Source: Gemmatimonadota bacterium
GTDB lineage: Bacteria; Gemmatimonadota; Gemmatimonadetes; Longimicrobiales; Gaopeijiaceae
Length of the DNA stretch: 7,160 bases
Direction: 5' to 3'
NCBI GenBank assembly: GCA_015492755.1
Contig: WGEM01000197.1
Coordinates: 1 to 7,160, forward strand
A program made the translations under genes and the position numbers. Shown in pieces: positions 1 through 6,333 of the stretch. Each line of letters opens with the position of its first letter. The first letter of the stretch is position 1. The notes beneath the pieces are model-generated. The model was given only the letters and a program-made list of their open reading frames with translations, had not been told where the DNA came from and did not search any database.

Positions 1-2056
1 CCACCGTCGCCTGGCCATCGGCATGGGCCTGGCCGGTCTGGTGGCCTTCGCCGGCGGAGCCGGCTTCGAGCCGGTGGCGGCCACGCTGGCGGCGGCGGCG
101 CTGGTGGGCGCGCTCTTCTGGCAGCCGGACGCCGTCGTCTCGGACCGGCTGGAAAAGGTCCTCCTCCCGGTAGCCACCGTCCTGGTGGTGCGGGCTCTGA
201 TCCATGTCTCCGTCATCCGCGACGACGTGGTCATCCCGGTGGTGGACCTCCTCCTCCTCCTGATGGCGGCGGAGGCGTACCGGGACCTGGAGTCGGCCAA
301 CGACGTGCGGCTCTACGCGCTCTCCTTCGCGCTCATCCTGGCGTCCACCGCCTACCGCCCGGGCATCGTGTTCCTGGTGGCCTTCCTGGCCTACGTAGGA
401 CTCTCGACGCTGGCGCTCATGGTGGGCCACCTCCGCAGACGGGCCGACCTGCACGGCGTTCGGGAGATTCCCGTGGAGGGCGGACTCATGGCCACCACCG
501 GGCTCCTCTCCGGGGTCATCATGCTGGTGGCGCTGGTGGTGTTCGTCACCTTCCCCCGCGTCTCGCAGGGGTGGGCGGGCCGCGGCGAGGTGCTGGCCAC
601 CTCCATCGCCGGGTTCAGCGAGGAGGTCTCGTTGGGGTCCTTCGGATCCAGCATCCGCACGAACCCGGAGATCGTGCTGCGGGTGGAGTTCCCCGCCGGG
701 CGCCCCGCCGACATCGCGTCACTGCACTGGAGGGGGCGCTCCTACGACCGCTTCGACGGGGTGCGATGGACCCGGTCGCGCCGCCTCCCGCCCTCGGCGG
801 GGCCCACCCGCTGGTACGCCGAGCGCTGGCCCGGACCGGTGCTGGAGCAGCAGATCTTCAGCGCGCCGCTGGACGTGCGGGTGCTCTTCGCGCCCCACCC
901 CGTCCTGGACATCCGGCCCACCAACGGCATCCAACCCCTCTTCGACAACGCCGGCGACTTCGAGTACTGGGGCAACGCGGCGCCCGCCTACCGGGTGATC
1001 TCCAGGATAGGACGCCCTCCGGCGGAGCGGCTTCGTGCTGCCGAGGAGGGCTACACGCCCTCAGACCGCTATTACCTCCAGCTCCCCCGGAACCTCGACC
1101 CGCGCATCGCCCAGTTGGCGGACTCCATCACCCGCGGACTCCGGACCCGCTACGACAAGGTGGTGGCGGTGGAGCGGTGGCTGCAGAGCCTCACCTACAC
1201 CCGCGACCTTCCCGCCACCGCCCGGGACGCCACGCTGGAAGCCTTCCTCTTCCGGCGACGTGCCGGCCACTGCGAGTACTTCAGCACCGCCATGGCGGTG
1301 ATGCTCCGCACGCTGGGCATCCACGCCCGCAATGTGAACGGCTTCCTGGGCGGCGAGTGGAGCCAGTTCGGCGACTATCTGGTGGTGACGCAGAACGCCG
1401 CCCACTCCTGGGTGGAGGTGTGGTTCCCCGGCTACGGCTGGGTGACCTTCGACCCCACGCCCGCCGGCGCGGCGGTCACCGAGACCGCCACCGCCTGGTT
1501 CTGGCCGGGGCGCATCTTCTTCGACGGACTCCAGCACCGCTGGAACAAGTGGGTGCTGGACTACTCGGTGGAGGACCAGATCGGCCTCTTCTCCGGCTGG
1601 GGTGAGTTCTTCCAGCGGCGGGAGGAGGCCGGCGGGCCCGCCGGCGGACCCTCTACCACCCGGAGCCGCCCGTACCTCCTGGCGCTGGGTCTGCTGGCGC
1701 TGGTGGCGCTGGCGCTCTACGTCGGTCGCCTGCGGGGCACCGTACCGCCGGAGAGCCGCGCCTACCTCCGACTCCGCGCCGCCGCCGGACGGGCGGGCCT
1801 GGACGTGCCCCCCGGCCTCACCCCGCTGGCGCTGGTGGAGCGCATCGGCCGGGCGGCGCCGGCGGCGGCGCCCCACGCCCGGGCGGTGGTGGACGCCTAC
1901 CTCCGGGTACGCTTCGGCGGCCAGGCCGCGGGCGAGGAGGAGCGCCGGGCGCTGGCGGCGCGGCTGCGCCAGGCCCGCAGGGCGCTCCGCACCGCCGCCG
2001 GCGGCACCTCGAAGAGCGTGACGACCGAGCCCACCCTTGGTATCGTGCAGGGATGA
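1..2056 (+). CDS. TgpA-family membrane-anchored transglutaminase-like protein (5' end outside window)
   Basis: This is a TgpA-type protein: an N-terminal multi-helix membrane region (DUF3488), an extracytoplasmic transglutaminase-like cysteine enzyme domain, one further membrane helix and a C-terminal DUF4129-like segment. Counting from the ATG at position 23, hydrophobic segments lie at about residues 1-32, 46-62, 70-83, 98-133 and 155-177. The catalytic triad is intact: Cys417 in RAGHCEYF, His461 in AAHSWVEVW and Asp477 in FDPTP. The last helix is at about 550-567, followed by a charged Arg/Ala-rich tail. The frame is open to the left edge and reads HRRLAIG just before that ATG, a typical basic lead-in to a first membrane helix; there is no ribosome binding site before position 23, so the true start is probably upstream. 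About 680 residues is normal for the family. Pseudomonas TgpA is an essential periplasmic-facing protein, often next to MoxR and DUF58 genes, but its substrate is unsettled. The stop overlaps the next gene by four bases. Confidence 0.93.
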   Translation, partial: HRRLAIGMGLAGLVAFAGGAGFEPVAATLAAAALVGALFWQPDAVVSDRLEKVLLPVATVLVVRALIHVSVIRDDVVIPVVDLLLLLMAAEAYRDLESANDVRLYALSFALILASTAYRPGIVFLVAFLAYVGLSTLALMVGHLRRRADLHGVREIPVEGGLMATTGLLSGVIMLVALVVFVTFPRVSQGWAGRGEVLATSIAGFSEEVSLGSFGSSIRTNPEIVLRVEFPAGRPADIASLHWRGRSYDRFDGVRWTRSRRLPPSAGPTRWYAERWPGPVLEQQIFSAPLDVRVLFAPHPVLDIRPTNGIQPLFDNAGDFEYWGNAAPAYRVISRIGRPPAERLRAAEEGYTPSDRYYLQLPRNLDPRIAQLADSITRGLRTRYDKVVAVERWLQSLTYTRDLPATARDATLEAFLFRRRAGHCEYFSTAMAVMLRTLGIHARNVNGFLGGEWSQFGDYLVVTQNAAHSWVEVWFPGYGWVTFDPTPAGAAVTETATAWFWPGRIFFDGLQHRWNKWVLDYSVEDQIGLFSGWGEFFQRREEAGGPAGGPSTTRSRPYLLALGLLALVALALYVGRLRGTVPPESRAYLRLRAAAGRAGLDVPPGLTPLALVERIGRAAPAAAPHARAVVDAYLRVRFGGQAAGEEERRALAARLRQARRALRTAAGGTSKSVTTEPTLGIVQG

Positions 2057-2343
2057 CACCCGACGCCAGACCCTCTCCCGGACTCCACATCGCCACCGTG
2101 GCCCACGACGGCCGGCTGTGGGACGCCTACCTGGAATTCGAAGAGGACCCGCGCCGGCTGGACGTCTACCGGGGCCGCATCCGCTTCGACCCCGCCGACT
2201 CGGTGGACTTCGAGGAAGTCCACCCCCGCACCACGGTGATCATCATCGAGGAGAGCTACGACGCGGCGGTGGCCAAGGCCCGATCCTTCGACGAGCGGGT
2301 CCTGGAGGCCATGCTGCGGTCGGCCCTCCCGGAGCCGGACTGA
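2053..2343 (+). CDS. Conserved-looking 96-residue protein of unknown family
   Basis: I do not recognise a named family. The gene starts with the ATG inside the ATGA overlap with the transglutaminase stop, so it is most likely translated by coupling; the AGGG in front of it lies directly against the start codon and is badly spaced. The product is a small, soluble, acidic protein with no cysteine, no signal peptide and no membrane helix. Its middle part alternates like beta strands (LHIATVAHDGRLWDAYLEF, then RIRFDPAD, then TTVIIIEES), followed by a C-terminal helix rich in Ala, Arg and Glu (about residues 70-92). Codon use matches the neighbours and the frame ends just before a hairpin, which supports a real last gene of the operon. 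Its link to the transglutaminase is positional only. It could be a lineage-specific accessory protein. Confidence 0.75.
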   Translation: MTPDARPSPGLHIATVAHDGRLWDAYLEFEEDPRRLDVYRGRIRFDPADSVDFEEVHPRTTVIIIEESYDAAVAKARSFDERVLEAMLRSALPEPD

Positions 2344-2372
2344 GTCCGGCCCCTCCGCACCTCGGGTCGGAC
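2344..2372 (+). terminator. GC-rich hairpin between convergent operons, terminator-like
   Basis: The left arm GTCCGGCCC (2344-2352) pairs with the right arm GGGTCGGAC (2364-2372) around an 11-base loop. This gives nine pairs, one of them a G-U wobble at 2349/2367. It begins directly after the TGA of the 96-residue gene and ends just before the stop codon of the leftward transporter permease. In a plus-strand transcript all nine positions pair; in the minus-strand transcript the wobble becomes a C-A mismatch, so it suits the rightward operon better. No T-run follows on either side, so intrinsic termination is not certain and the hairpin may instead protect the 3' end. Confidence 0.45.
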
Positions 2373-2374
2373 GC

Positions 2375-3625
2375 CTACGCCTCCCGCACCCAGCGCCAGA
2401 GCTCGGGGAGCGTCGGCCGCTTGCCGGTCATGAGGATCCCCACCTTGTAGATCCGCCCCGCCAGCCAGGCGATGACCAGCAGCGCCAGCGCCATGAGCGC
2501 GTAGGAGAGCGCGATCTGCCAGACGGGCACGCCTCCGCCTGCCACCCGCCCCCACATGAGGATGGGTGAGAAGAGGGGGAAGAGGGAGAGCCCCGTGGAG
2601 AGCGGCGTCATGGGATCCTGGATGACCTGCATCACGAAGACGATGGGCACCACCAGGAACATCACCACCGGGAACTGCGCCTGCTGTGCCTCCTCCTCGG
2701 TGCTGCACATGGCGCCCACGGCGGCGTAGAGGCCCGAATACATGAAGTAGCCGAAGACGAAGAAGCCGAAGAAAAGCACCGCCATCCCCATGCCGGGGAG
2801 CGCCTCGCGGATGTTCTGGAGCTCCGCCACCTCCGGGCGCGCCGCCACCAATGCCGGAAGACCCACAGCCGCCAGGAGCACCGCCGTTCCGATCCACACC
2901 GCGATCTGCGTCAGACCCACCGCGCCCACGCCGATGATCTTGCCCAGCATGAGATGCCACGGATCCATGGCGGAGATGATGATCTCCACCACCCGATTGG
3001 TCTTCTCCTCCAGCGTGGCGCGCATCACCGCGATGGCGTACAGGAGGATCACCATGTAGAGGAGGAAGGCGCCCAGATACGCCACGAGGAAGCGGGGATC
3101 GTCCTCGTCGGCCCCCTCCGTGGTGAGACGCTCCACCTTCAGGTTCTCGCCGGAGAGGAGCGAACGGGCGTCCACCCCCTGCGCCTCCAGCAGGTACTCC
3201 AGCGCCGAGCGGGTCACCGCCTCCTGCAGCGCGAGGCGCCGGATGGCGGAGGGCGGATCGTTGGCGAAGAGCGTCGCCTCCCCCGTCTCCAGCGTCAGCT
3301 CGTCCAGCACCAGGAAGCCCCCGATCTCTCCGTCCACCGCCTTCTGGCGGAGCTCCACCGTCACGTCGGGTCTCCGGGCTTCCCGCTGCACGGTGTAGCC
3401 GGCGCGCTCCAGACGGGGCGCCACCCGCTCGTAGAGCACGTCCGTGGCGTCCACCACCGCCAGGACCCGGTCGCTCTCCTGGCCACGCGCCATGAGATAC
3501 ACCGGTAGCACGGTGAGGGCAATCATGAGGAGCGGCCCACCCACCGTGGCGATGACGAACCACTTCGACCGGACCCGCTGGAGGTACTCGCGGCGGATCA
3601 CCGCCCACACGTTCGCCCACATCAT
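2375..3625 (-). CDS. ABC-2 type transporter permease (NatB-like)
   Basis: This is the membrane subunit of an ABC exporter, forming a pair with the ATPase encoded just upstream. It follows the NatB plan: a basic N-terminus (RREYLQRVRSKWF), a first membrane helix at about residues 23-44, and a large extracytoplasmic domain at about 45-178. A bundle of further helices follows at about 180-201, 228-256, 280-302, 318-335, 343-358 and 368-390. The conserved cytoplasmic stretch EEKTNRVVEIIISAMDP at 206-222 is the best family mark. The length of 416 residues is usual. The first ATG (3625) overlaps the ATPase stop by four bases. A second ATG follows at once at 3622 and is better placed relative to the GGGGGAGG at 3629-3636 (six bases from the end of the motif against three), so the protein may start one residue later. 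NatAB exports sodium in Bacillus, but substrates in this broad family vary and cannot be read from the sequence. Confidence 0.9.
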   Translation of the reverse strand: MMWANVWAVIRREYLQRVRSKWFVIATVGGPLLMIALTVLPVYLMARGQESDRVLAVVDATDVLYERVAPRLERAGYTVQREARRPDVTVELRQKAVDGEIGGFLVLDELTLETGEATLFANDPPSAIRRLALQEAVTRSALEYLLEAQGVDARSLLSGENLKVERLTTEGADEDDPRFLVAYLGAFLLYMVILLYAIAVMRATLEEKTNRVVEIIISAMDPWHLMLGKIIGVGAVGLTQIAVWIGTAVLLAAVGLPALVAARPEVAELQNIREALPGMGMAVLFFGFFVFGYFMYSGLYAAVGAMCSTEEEAQQAQFPVVMFLVVPIVFVMQVIQDPMTPLSTGLSLFPLFSPILMWGRVAGGGVPVWQIALSYALMALALLVIAWLAGRIYKVGILMTGKRPTLPELWRWVREA

Positions 3626-4590
3626 GCACCTCCCCCGGCCCGGAACGCTTCCGGCACGCCGGCGTCCACCGCCGCGTCGGTACCCGCGTGACGCACGAAG
3701 ATCTCGTGCAGCGTGGGCTCCACCAGGTCGAAGCGGAGGATGCGCACCCCCGCCTCCACGCCCCGCCTCAGGATGGCCTGCGGGTCGGCGCCCGGCCGTA
3801 GCACCAGGTGCAGCCCGTCGTCCCGTTCCTCGATCCGTTCCACCTCCGGCCCCTTCAACCAGTCGTCGGGGCCCTCGAACTCCACCGCGACGTCACCCTT
3901 GCGTTCGCGAGCCTTCAGCTCCTTCAGCTCCGCGTCCAGAACCTTCCGGGCGCGGGAGATGAGGCACACCCGCTCGCAGAGCTGCTCCGCCTGATGCATG
4001 AGATGGGTGGAGAAGAGCACCGTGGTGCCCCTGGCGCGGAACTCCCGCACGATTCCCTCCAGAACGTCCTGGTTGATGGGGTCCAGACCGCTGAAGGGCT
4101 CGTCCAGGATGAGGACCTCCGGGTCGTGAAGGACGGTGGAGATGAACTGCACCTTCTGGTGCATCCCCTTGGAGAGTTCGTCGGTTTTCTTGTCCGCCCA
4201 CTCCCCCAGACCCAGGCGCTCCAGCCATTCGCTGGCCCGCCGGCGCGCCTCGGAGCGCCGCACGCCCCGGATCTCCGCCAGGAACACCAGGAGCTCCAGC
4301 ACCTTCATCCTCCGGTAGAGCCCGCGTTCCTCCGGGAGATAGCCCACCCCTTCGCGCCGCGTCTGCTCCGGCTCGGCGCCCAGGAGCTCCACCTGGCCTT
4401 CGTCCGGGTGCAGGATCCCCATGATCATGCGGATCGTGGTGGTCTTTCCCGAGCCGTTGGGTCCCAGGAGCCCGTAAATGACACCCCGGGGGACCTCCAG
4501 GTCGAAGTGGTCCACGGCGGTGTGGCCGGCAAACCGTTTCGTGACGCCGCGAAGGCGCAGCGCATGTCCGTTGCTGTGCATGGAAGCCAC
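3622..4590 (-). CDS. ABC transporter ATP-binding protein (NatA-like)
   Basis: This is the cytoplasmic ATPase that powers the adjacent ABC-2 permease. The nucleotide-binding domain is complete: Walker A GPNGSGKT at residues 43-50, signature LSKGMHQKVQ at 139-148, Walker B LILDEP at 160-165 with the D-loop SGLD at 167-170, and the switch His196 in STH. The Q-loop region reads GYLPEERGLY (83-92), with Glu where many ABC proteins have Gln; this is usual for the NatA/YhaQ-like branch. Residues about 225-300 form the C-terminal DUF4162-like extension common in this branch. The longest frame starts with GTG at 4590, but an ATG at 4581 (MHSNG) lies three codons inside; neither has a clear ribosome binding site, and the core motifs do not help choose. 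It is the first gene of a two-gene operon and overlaps the permease. Confidence 0.94.
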   Translation of the reverse strand: MASMHSNGHALRLRGVTKRFAGHTAVDHFDLEVPRGVIYGLLGPNGSGKTTTIRMIMGILHPDEGQVELLGAEPEQTRREGVGYLPEERGLYRRMKVLELLVFLAEIRGVRRSEARRRASEWLERLGLGEWADKKTDELSKGMHQKVQFISTVLHDPEVLILDEPFSGLDPINQDVLEGIVREFRARGTTVLFSTHLMHQAEQLCERVCLISRARKVLDAELKELKARERKGDVAVEFEGPDDWLKGPEVERIEERDDGLHLVLRPGADPQAILRRGVEAGVRILRFDLVEPTLHEIFVRHAGTDAAVDAGVPEAFRAGGGA

Positions 4591-4637
4591 GGTTGAGAGC
4601 GAGAAAGATGACCGGACGGCGCCGGAAGATGCCGCGG

Positions 4638-4643
4638 ATCATA
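4638..4643 (-). promoter_or_regulatory. -10-like element TATGAT upstream of the ABC transporter operon
   Basis: The minus strand reads TATGAT, five of six matches to the sigma-70 -10 consensus, in an otherwise very GC-rich region. It would give a leader of roughly 40-50 bases for the ATPase gene. No convincing TTGACA-like -35 is found 16-18 bases upstream, so this is a candidate only. Confidence 0.3.
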
Positions 4644-4782
4644 CGGAAGAAACAGTCCGCTTCCTTCACCCGGGCGCCCCGCTTCGCGCAGGCGGTGCGC
4701 CAGGGCGAACCCGGTGAACTGCGCGGGGGTACAGAACACTTTGCGCAGCGGTTAGATTTGTGGGCTCTGGACTGAACCTTCT

Positions 4783-4790
4783 GGGAGGGA
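4783..4790 (+). promoter_or_regulatory. Ribosome binding site of the AbrB-type gene
   Basis: GGGAGGGA contains a strong Shine-Dalgarno core (GGGAGG) with the AGG ending six bases before the ATG at 4795. It fixes the start of this small gene and is the clearest ribosome binding site in the window. Confidence 0.8.
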
Positions 4791-4794
4791 GCAT

Positions 4795-4995
4795 ATGGCC
4801 ATCTACCGGACGCTTTACTACACGGATGTGACGGTCGGCGTCGGTGGGCGGGTGACGATTCCGCAGGACATGCGCGAGGAGCTGGGCATCGAGGAGGGTG
4901 ACACGCTCACGGTGCGTGTCGAGGAGAACCCCAAGGGCGGCCGCCAGATGGTCATCTGGCGCTCCGAGCAGCAGGAGGAAGACGAGAACGCCTGA
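4795..4995 (+). CDS. SpoVT/AbrB-domain DNA-binding protein
   Basis: This 66-residue protein is a single SpoVT/AbrB (swapped-hairpin) domain, the DNA-binding fold shared by AbrB-type transition regulators and MazE/VapB-type antitoxins. The family core is clear: GRVTIPQDMREELGIEEGDTLTVRV at residues 18-42, given here as GRVTIPQ (18-24), REELGI (27-32), EEGD (33-36) and TLTVRV (37-42). A short tail ends in an acidic run (EQQEEDENA, 58-66). Such proteins act as dimers or tetramers on DNA. The start is supported by a well-spaced ribosome binding site. No toxin gene follows: the next gene is convergent and ends 15 bases away. A stand-alone regulator is therefore likelier than an antitoxin. It could control its own promoter or the divergent transporter operon, which is inferred from position only. 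Confidence 0.88.
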   Translation: MAIYRTLYYTDVTVGVGGRVTIPQDMREELGIEEGDTLTVRVEENPKGGRQMVIWRSEQQEEDENA

Positions 4996-5010
4996 CGGCG
5001 CGGTGGCGCA

Positions 5011-6333
5011 TCAGAGCGCCGGAGCCTCCAAATCCACCCAGCGTACCAAGTCCCTGAGGGGTCCGCCGCCGTCGTGGTGCCACCACGCCGGTGGGAAGGG
5101 CACGGCCTCCAACGGCGCGACGCGGCACACGCCCACCCTGCCCAGAGACCGGGCCAGAGCCTCCCTCCTGGCGCCTTCGATCCCGGCCACGCCCACGGTC
5201 TGCAGGTGCGCCCCGTCCTCCCGCAGCCGCGCCGCCAGACCGGCGTCCCCTTCCACCTCCTCCACCCGCACCACACGGCCCGTCAGCCCCCTCTCCTCCA
5301 GATGGCGCCGGGGGTCGTGGATGACGGTCCAGCCGGCCCCCTCCCCGTGACGCATCCAGACGGGCGCCCCCGCCGCAGCCAGGATCTCGGCGCTCCCACG
5401 GAGCTGCTGGAGCCGGGCCGACTCCTCGGGCGAGGGCGACCCCGACGGGAGTTCCGCCTCCAGCGCCTCCAGCGCATCGGCCAGCGCCACGGCAAAGCGT
5501 CGCCCCCCGTCCGTCCCTGAGGATTCCACGAAGACGGTCAGGGGAGAGACGCATCCCCGCTGGTCGAAGACCGCCACCGCCCGGGCGGCGGCTCCCGCGG
5601 TACGCCGGAGTTCCTCGGGGGAGCGGCAGACCTCCACCGCCACGTAAGCCACGCTCCAGCGGTGGTGATACGCCACGAGGCGCGTCGTGACGGGCGTGCG
5701 CCGCCGGATGGCCTCCACGGTGCCGTCCCCGCCGTAGACCACCACCCGCTCCGCCCGAGCCAGCGCCGCGTCCAGGAGCTCCTCCCGCTCCGGAGGCCAG
5801 TAGATCACCGCCGCCGCCCGGGCCAGCTCGGCGTCGACCTCGGCGAGCCCCCGCAGGAAGAGGGAAGGGAGGGTCCGGTCGCCCCGTCCCGGCTTGATGA
5901 GCGTCGGCGCCTTCACCAGGAGCGCCCGGATCAGCGCGTTCACCCCCACTCCGGGAACGCTCCCCGACACCACCTGCACCAGCGGGCACGGCCCCACCGC
6001 CCGGGTGCGGCTCTCCCCCACGTGGTTCGCGAATCCGTCCAGGACTCCGGGATCTCCGAATTCGGCACGGAGGAGCGTGGCGAGCCGATCCGCCGTCCAG
6101 TCGCGCGCCATCCCGTCCAGCACCACCTCGGCCATGGGGGCGCTGAGCCCCGACGCTCCCGGCAGCGCCTCCAGCGCTTCGCGCCGCAGGGGGTCGGCGG
6201 GGTCGGCGAAGCGCGCGCCCACACCGCCCAGGACCCGCGCCACCTCCCGCGCCTGCCGCGCCTCCAGCGCCTCCCCGGCTGCCTCCAGCGCGTCCAGCCC
6301 CGCCTCGAGTTCCCGCACGGTGGGCGCGCTCAC
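5011..6333 (-). CDS. LuxC-type acyl-CoA reductase
   Basis: This belongs to the LuxC acyl-CoA reductase family, which uses NADPH to reduce an activated fatty acyl group to an aldehyde through a cysteine-bound acyl intermediate. The expected catalytic cysteine is Cys261 in FDQRGCVSP (codon 5551-5553), matching the active-site motif of the family. Further family marks are SGSVPGVG at 123-130 (nucleotide-binding stretch), LIKPGRGD at 145-152, VVYGGDGTVEAIR at 198-210, and FPPAWWHHDG at 413-422 near the C-terminus. The 440 residues are slightly shorter than luminous-bacteria LuxC (about 480). The GTG start at 6333 overlaps the stop of the LuxE-type gene by four bases (GTGA); a GGAG lies 11 bases before it, so translation is probably coupled. 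The product should act in the cytoplasm with the LuxE-type partner. No luciferase genes are in view, so the fate of the aldehyde is unknown. Confidence 0.92.
   Translation of the reverse strand: MSAPTVRELEAGLDALEAAGEALEARQAREVARVLGGVGARFADPADPLRREALEALPGASGLSAPMAEVVLDGMARDWTADRLATLLRAEFGDPGVLDGFANHVGESRTRAVGPCPLVQVVSGSVPGVGVNALIRALLVKAPTLIKPGRGDRTLPSLFLRGLAEVDAELARAAAVIYWPPEREELLDAALARAERVVVYGGDGTVEAIRRRTPVTTRLVAYHHRWSVAYVAVEVCRSPEELRRTAGAAARAVAVFDQRGCVSPLTVFVESSGTDGGRRFAVALADALEALEAELPSGSPSPEESARLQQLRGSAEILAAAGAPVWMRHGEGAGWTVIHDPRRHLEERGLTGRVVRVEEVEGDAGLAARLREDGAHLQTVGVAGIEGARREALARSLGRVGVCRVAPLEAVPFPPAWWHHDGGGPLRDLVRWVDLEAPAL

Larger units (their letters stand above)
4591..4794. promoter_or_regulatory. 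Divergent intergenic region with likely promoters
   Basis: These 204 bases separate the leftward transporter operon from the rightward AbrB-type gene and hold no convincing coding frame. Towards the left, a -10-like TATGAT lies on the minus strand (plus-strand ATCATA, 4638-4643), about 48 bases before the GTG and 57 before the ATG of the ATPase gene; no good -35 sits in front of it. Towards the right, TAGATT at 4753-4758 is a weak -10 candidate about 37 bases before the AbrB-type start, with only a poor -35 match (TACAGA, 4730-4735). The words GCGCA (4686-4690), TGCGC (4696-4700), TGCGC (4720-4724) and TGCGCA (4742-4747) cluster upstream of the rightward gene and might be regulator sites. Promoter presence is inferred mainly from the divergent layout. 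Confidence 0.45.

Noticed and set aside
1680..1716. Repeated CTGGCG/GCGCTG words resembling a short tandem repeat
   Set aside because: They encode the Leu/Ala-rich last membrane helix of the transglutaminase-like protein; codon bias explains the repetition.
1061..2059. 332-codon open frame on the minus strand opposite the transglutaminase gene
   Set aside because: Low-complexity Gly/Ala/Arg-rich product with no motif; a shadow of third-position GC bias in a gene with intact catalytic motifs.
2256..3629. 457-codon minus-strand frame covering the permease gene
   Set aside because: It lies in another frame of a clear NatB-like permease, its product is rich in Gly, Arg and Pro without membrane segments, and it runs into the preceding operon.
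3808..4596. 262-codon plus-strand frame opposite the ABC ATPase
   Set aside because: Antisense shadow of a gene with complete Walker A, signature and Walker B motifs; the His/Leu/Gln-rich product has no recognisable domain.
4593..4775. Short plus-strand frame in the divergent intergenic region
   Set aside because: Arg-rich composition, no ribosome binding site and no domain; overlapped by other equally unconvincing frames.
5005..5020. Small hairpin GGCGC/GCGCC with a six-base loop at the AbrB-LuxC convergent junction
   Set aside because: Only five pairs, right arm inside the reductase gene, no T-run; expected by chance in DNA this rich in GC.
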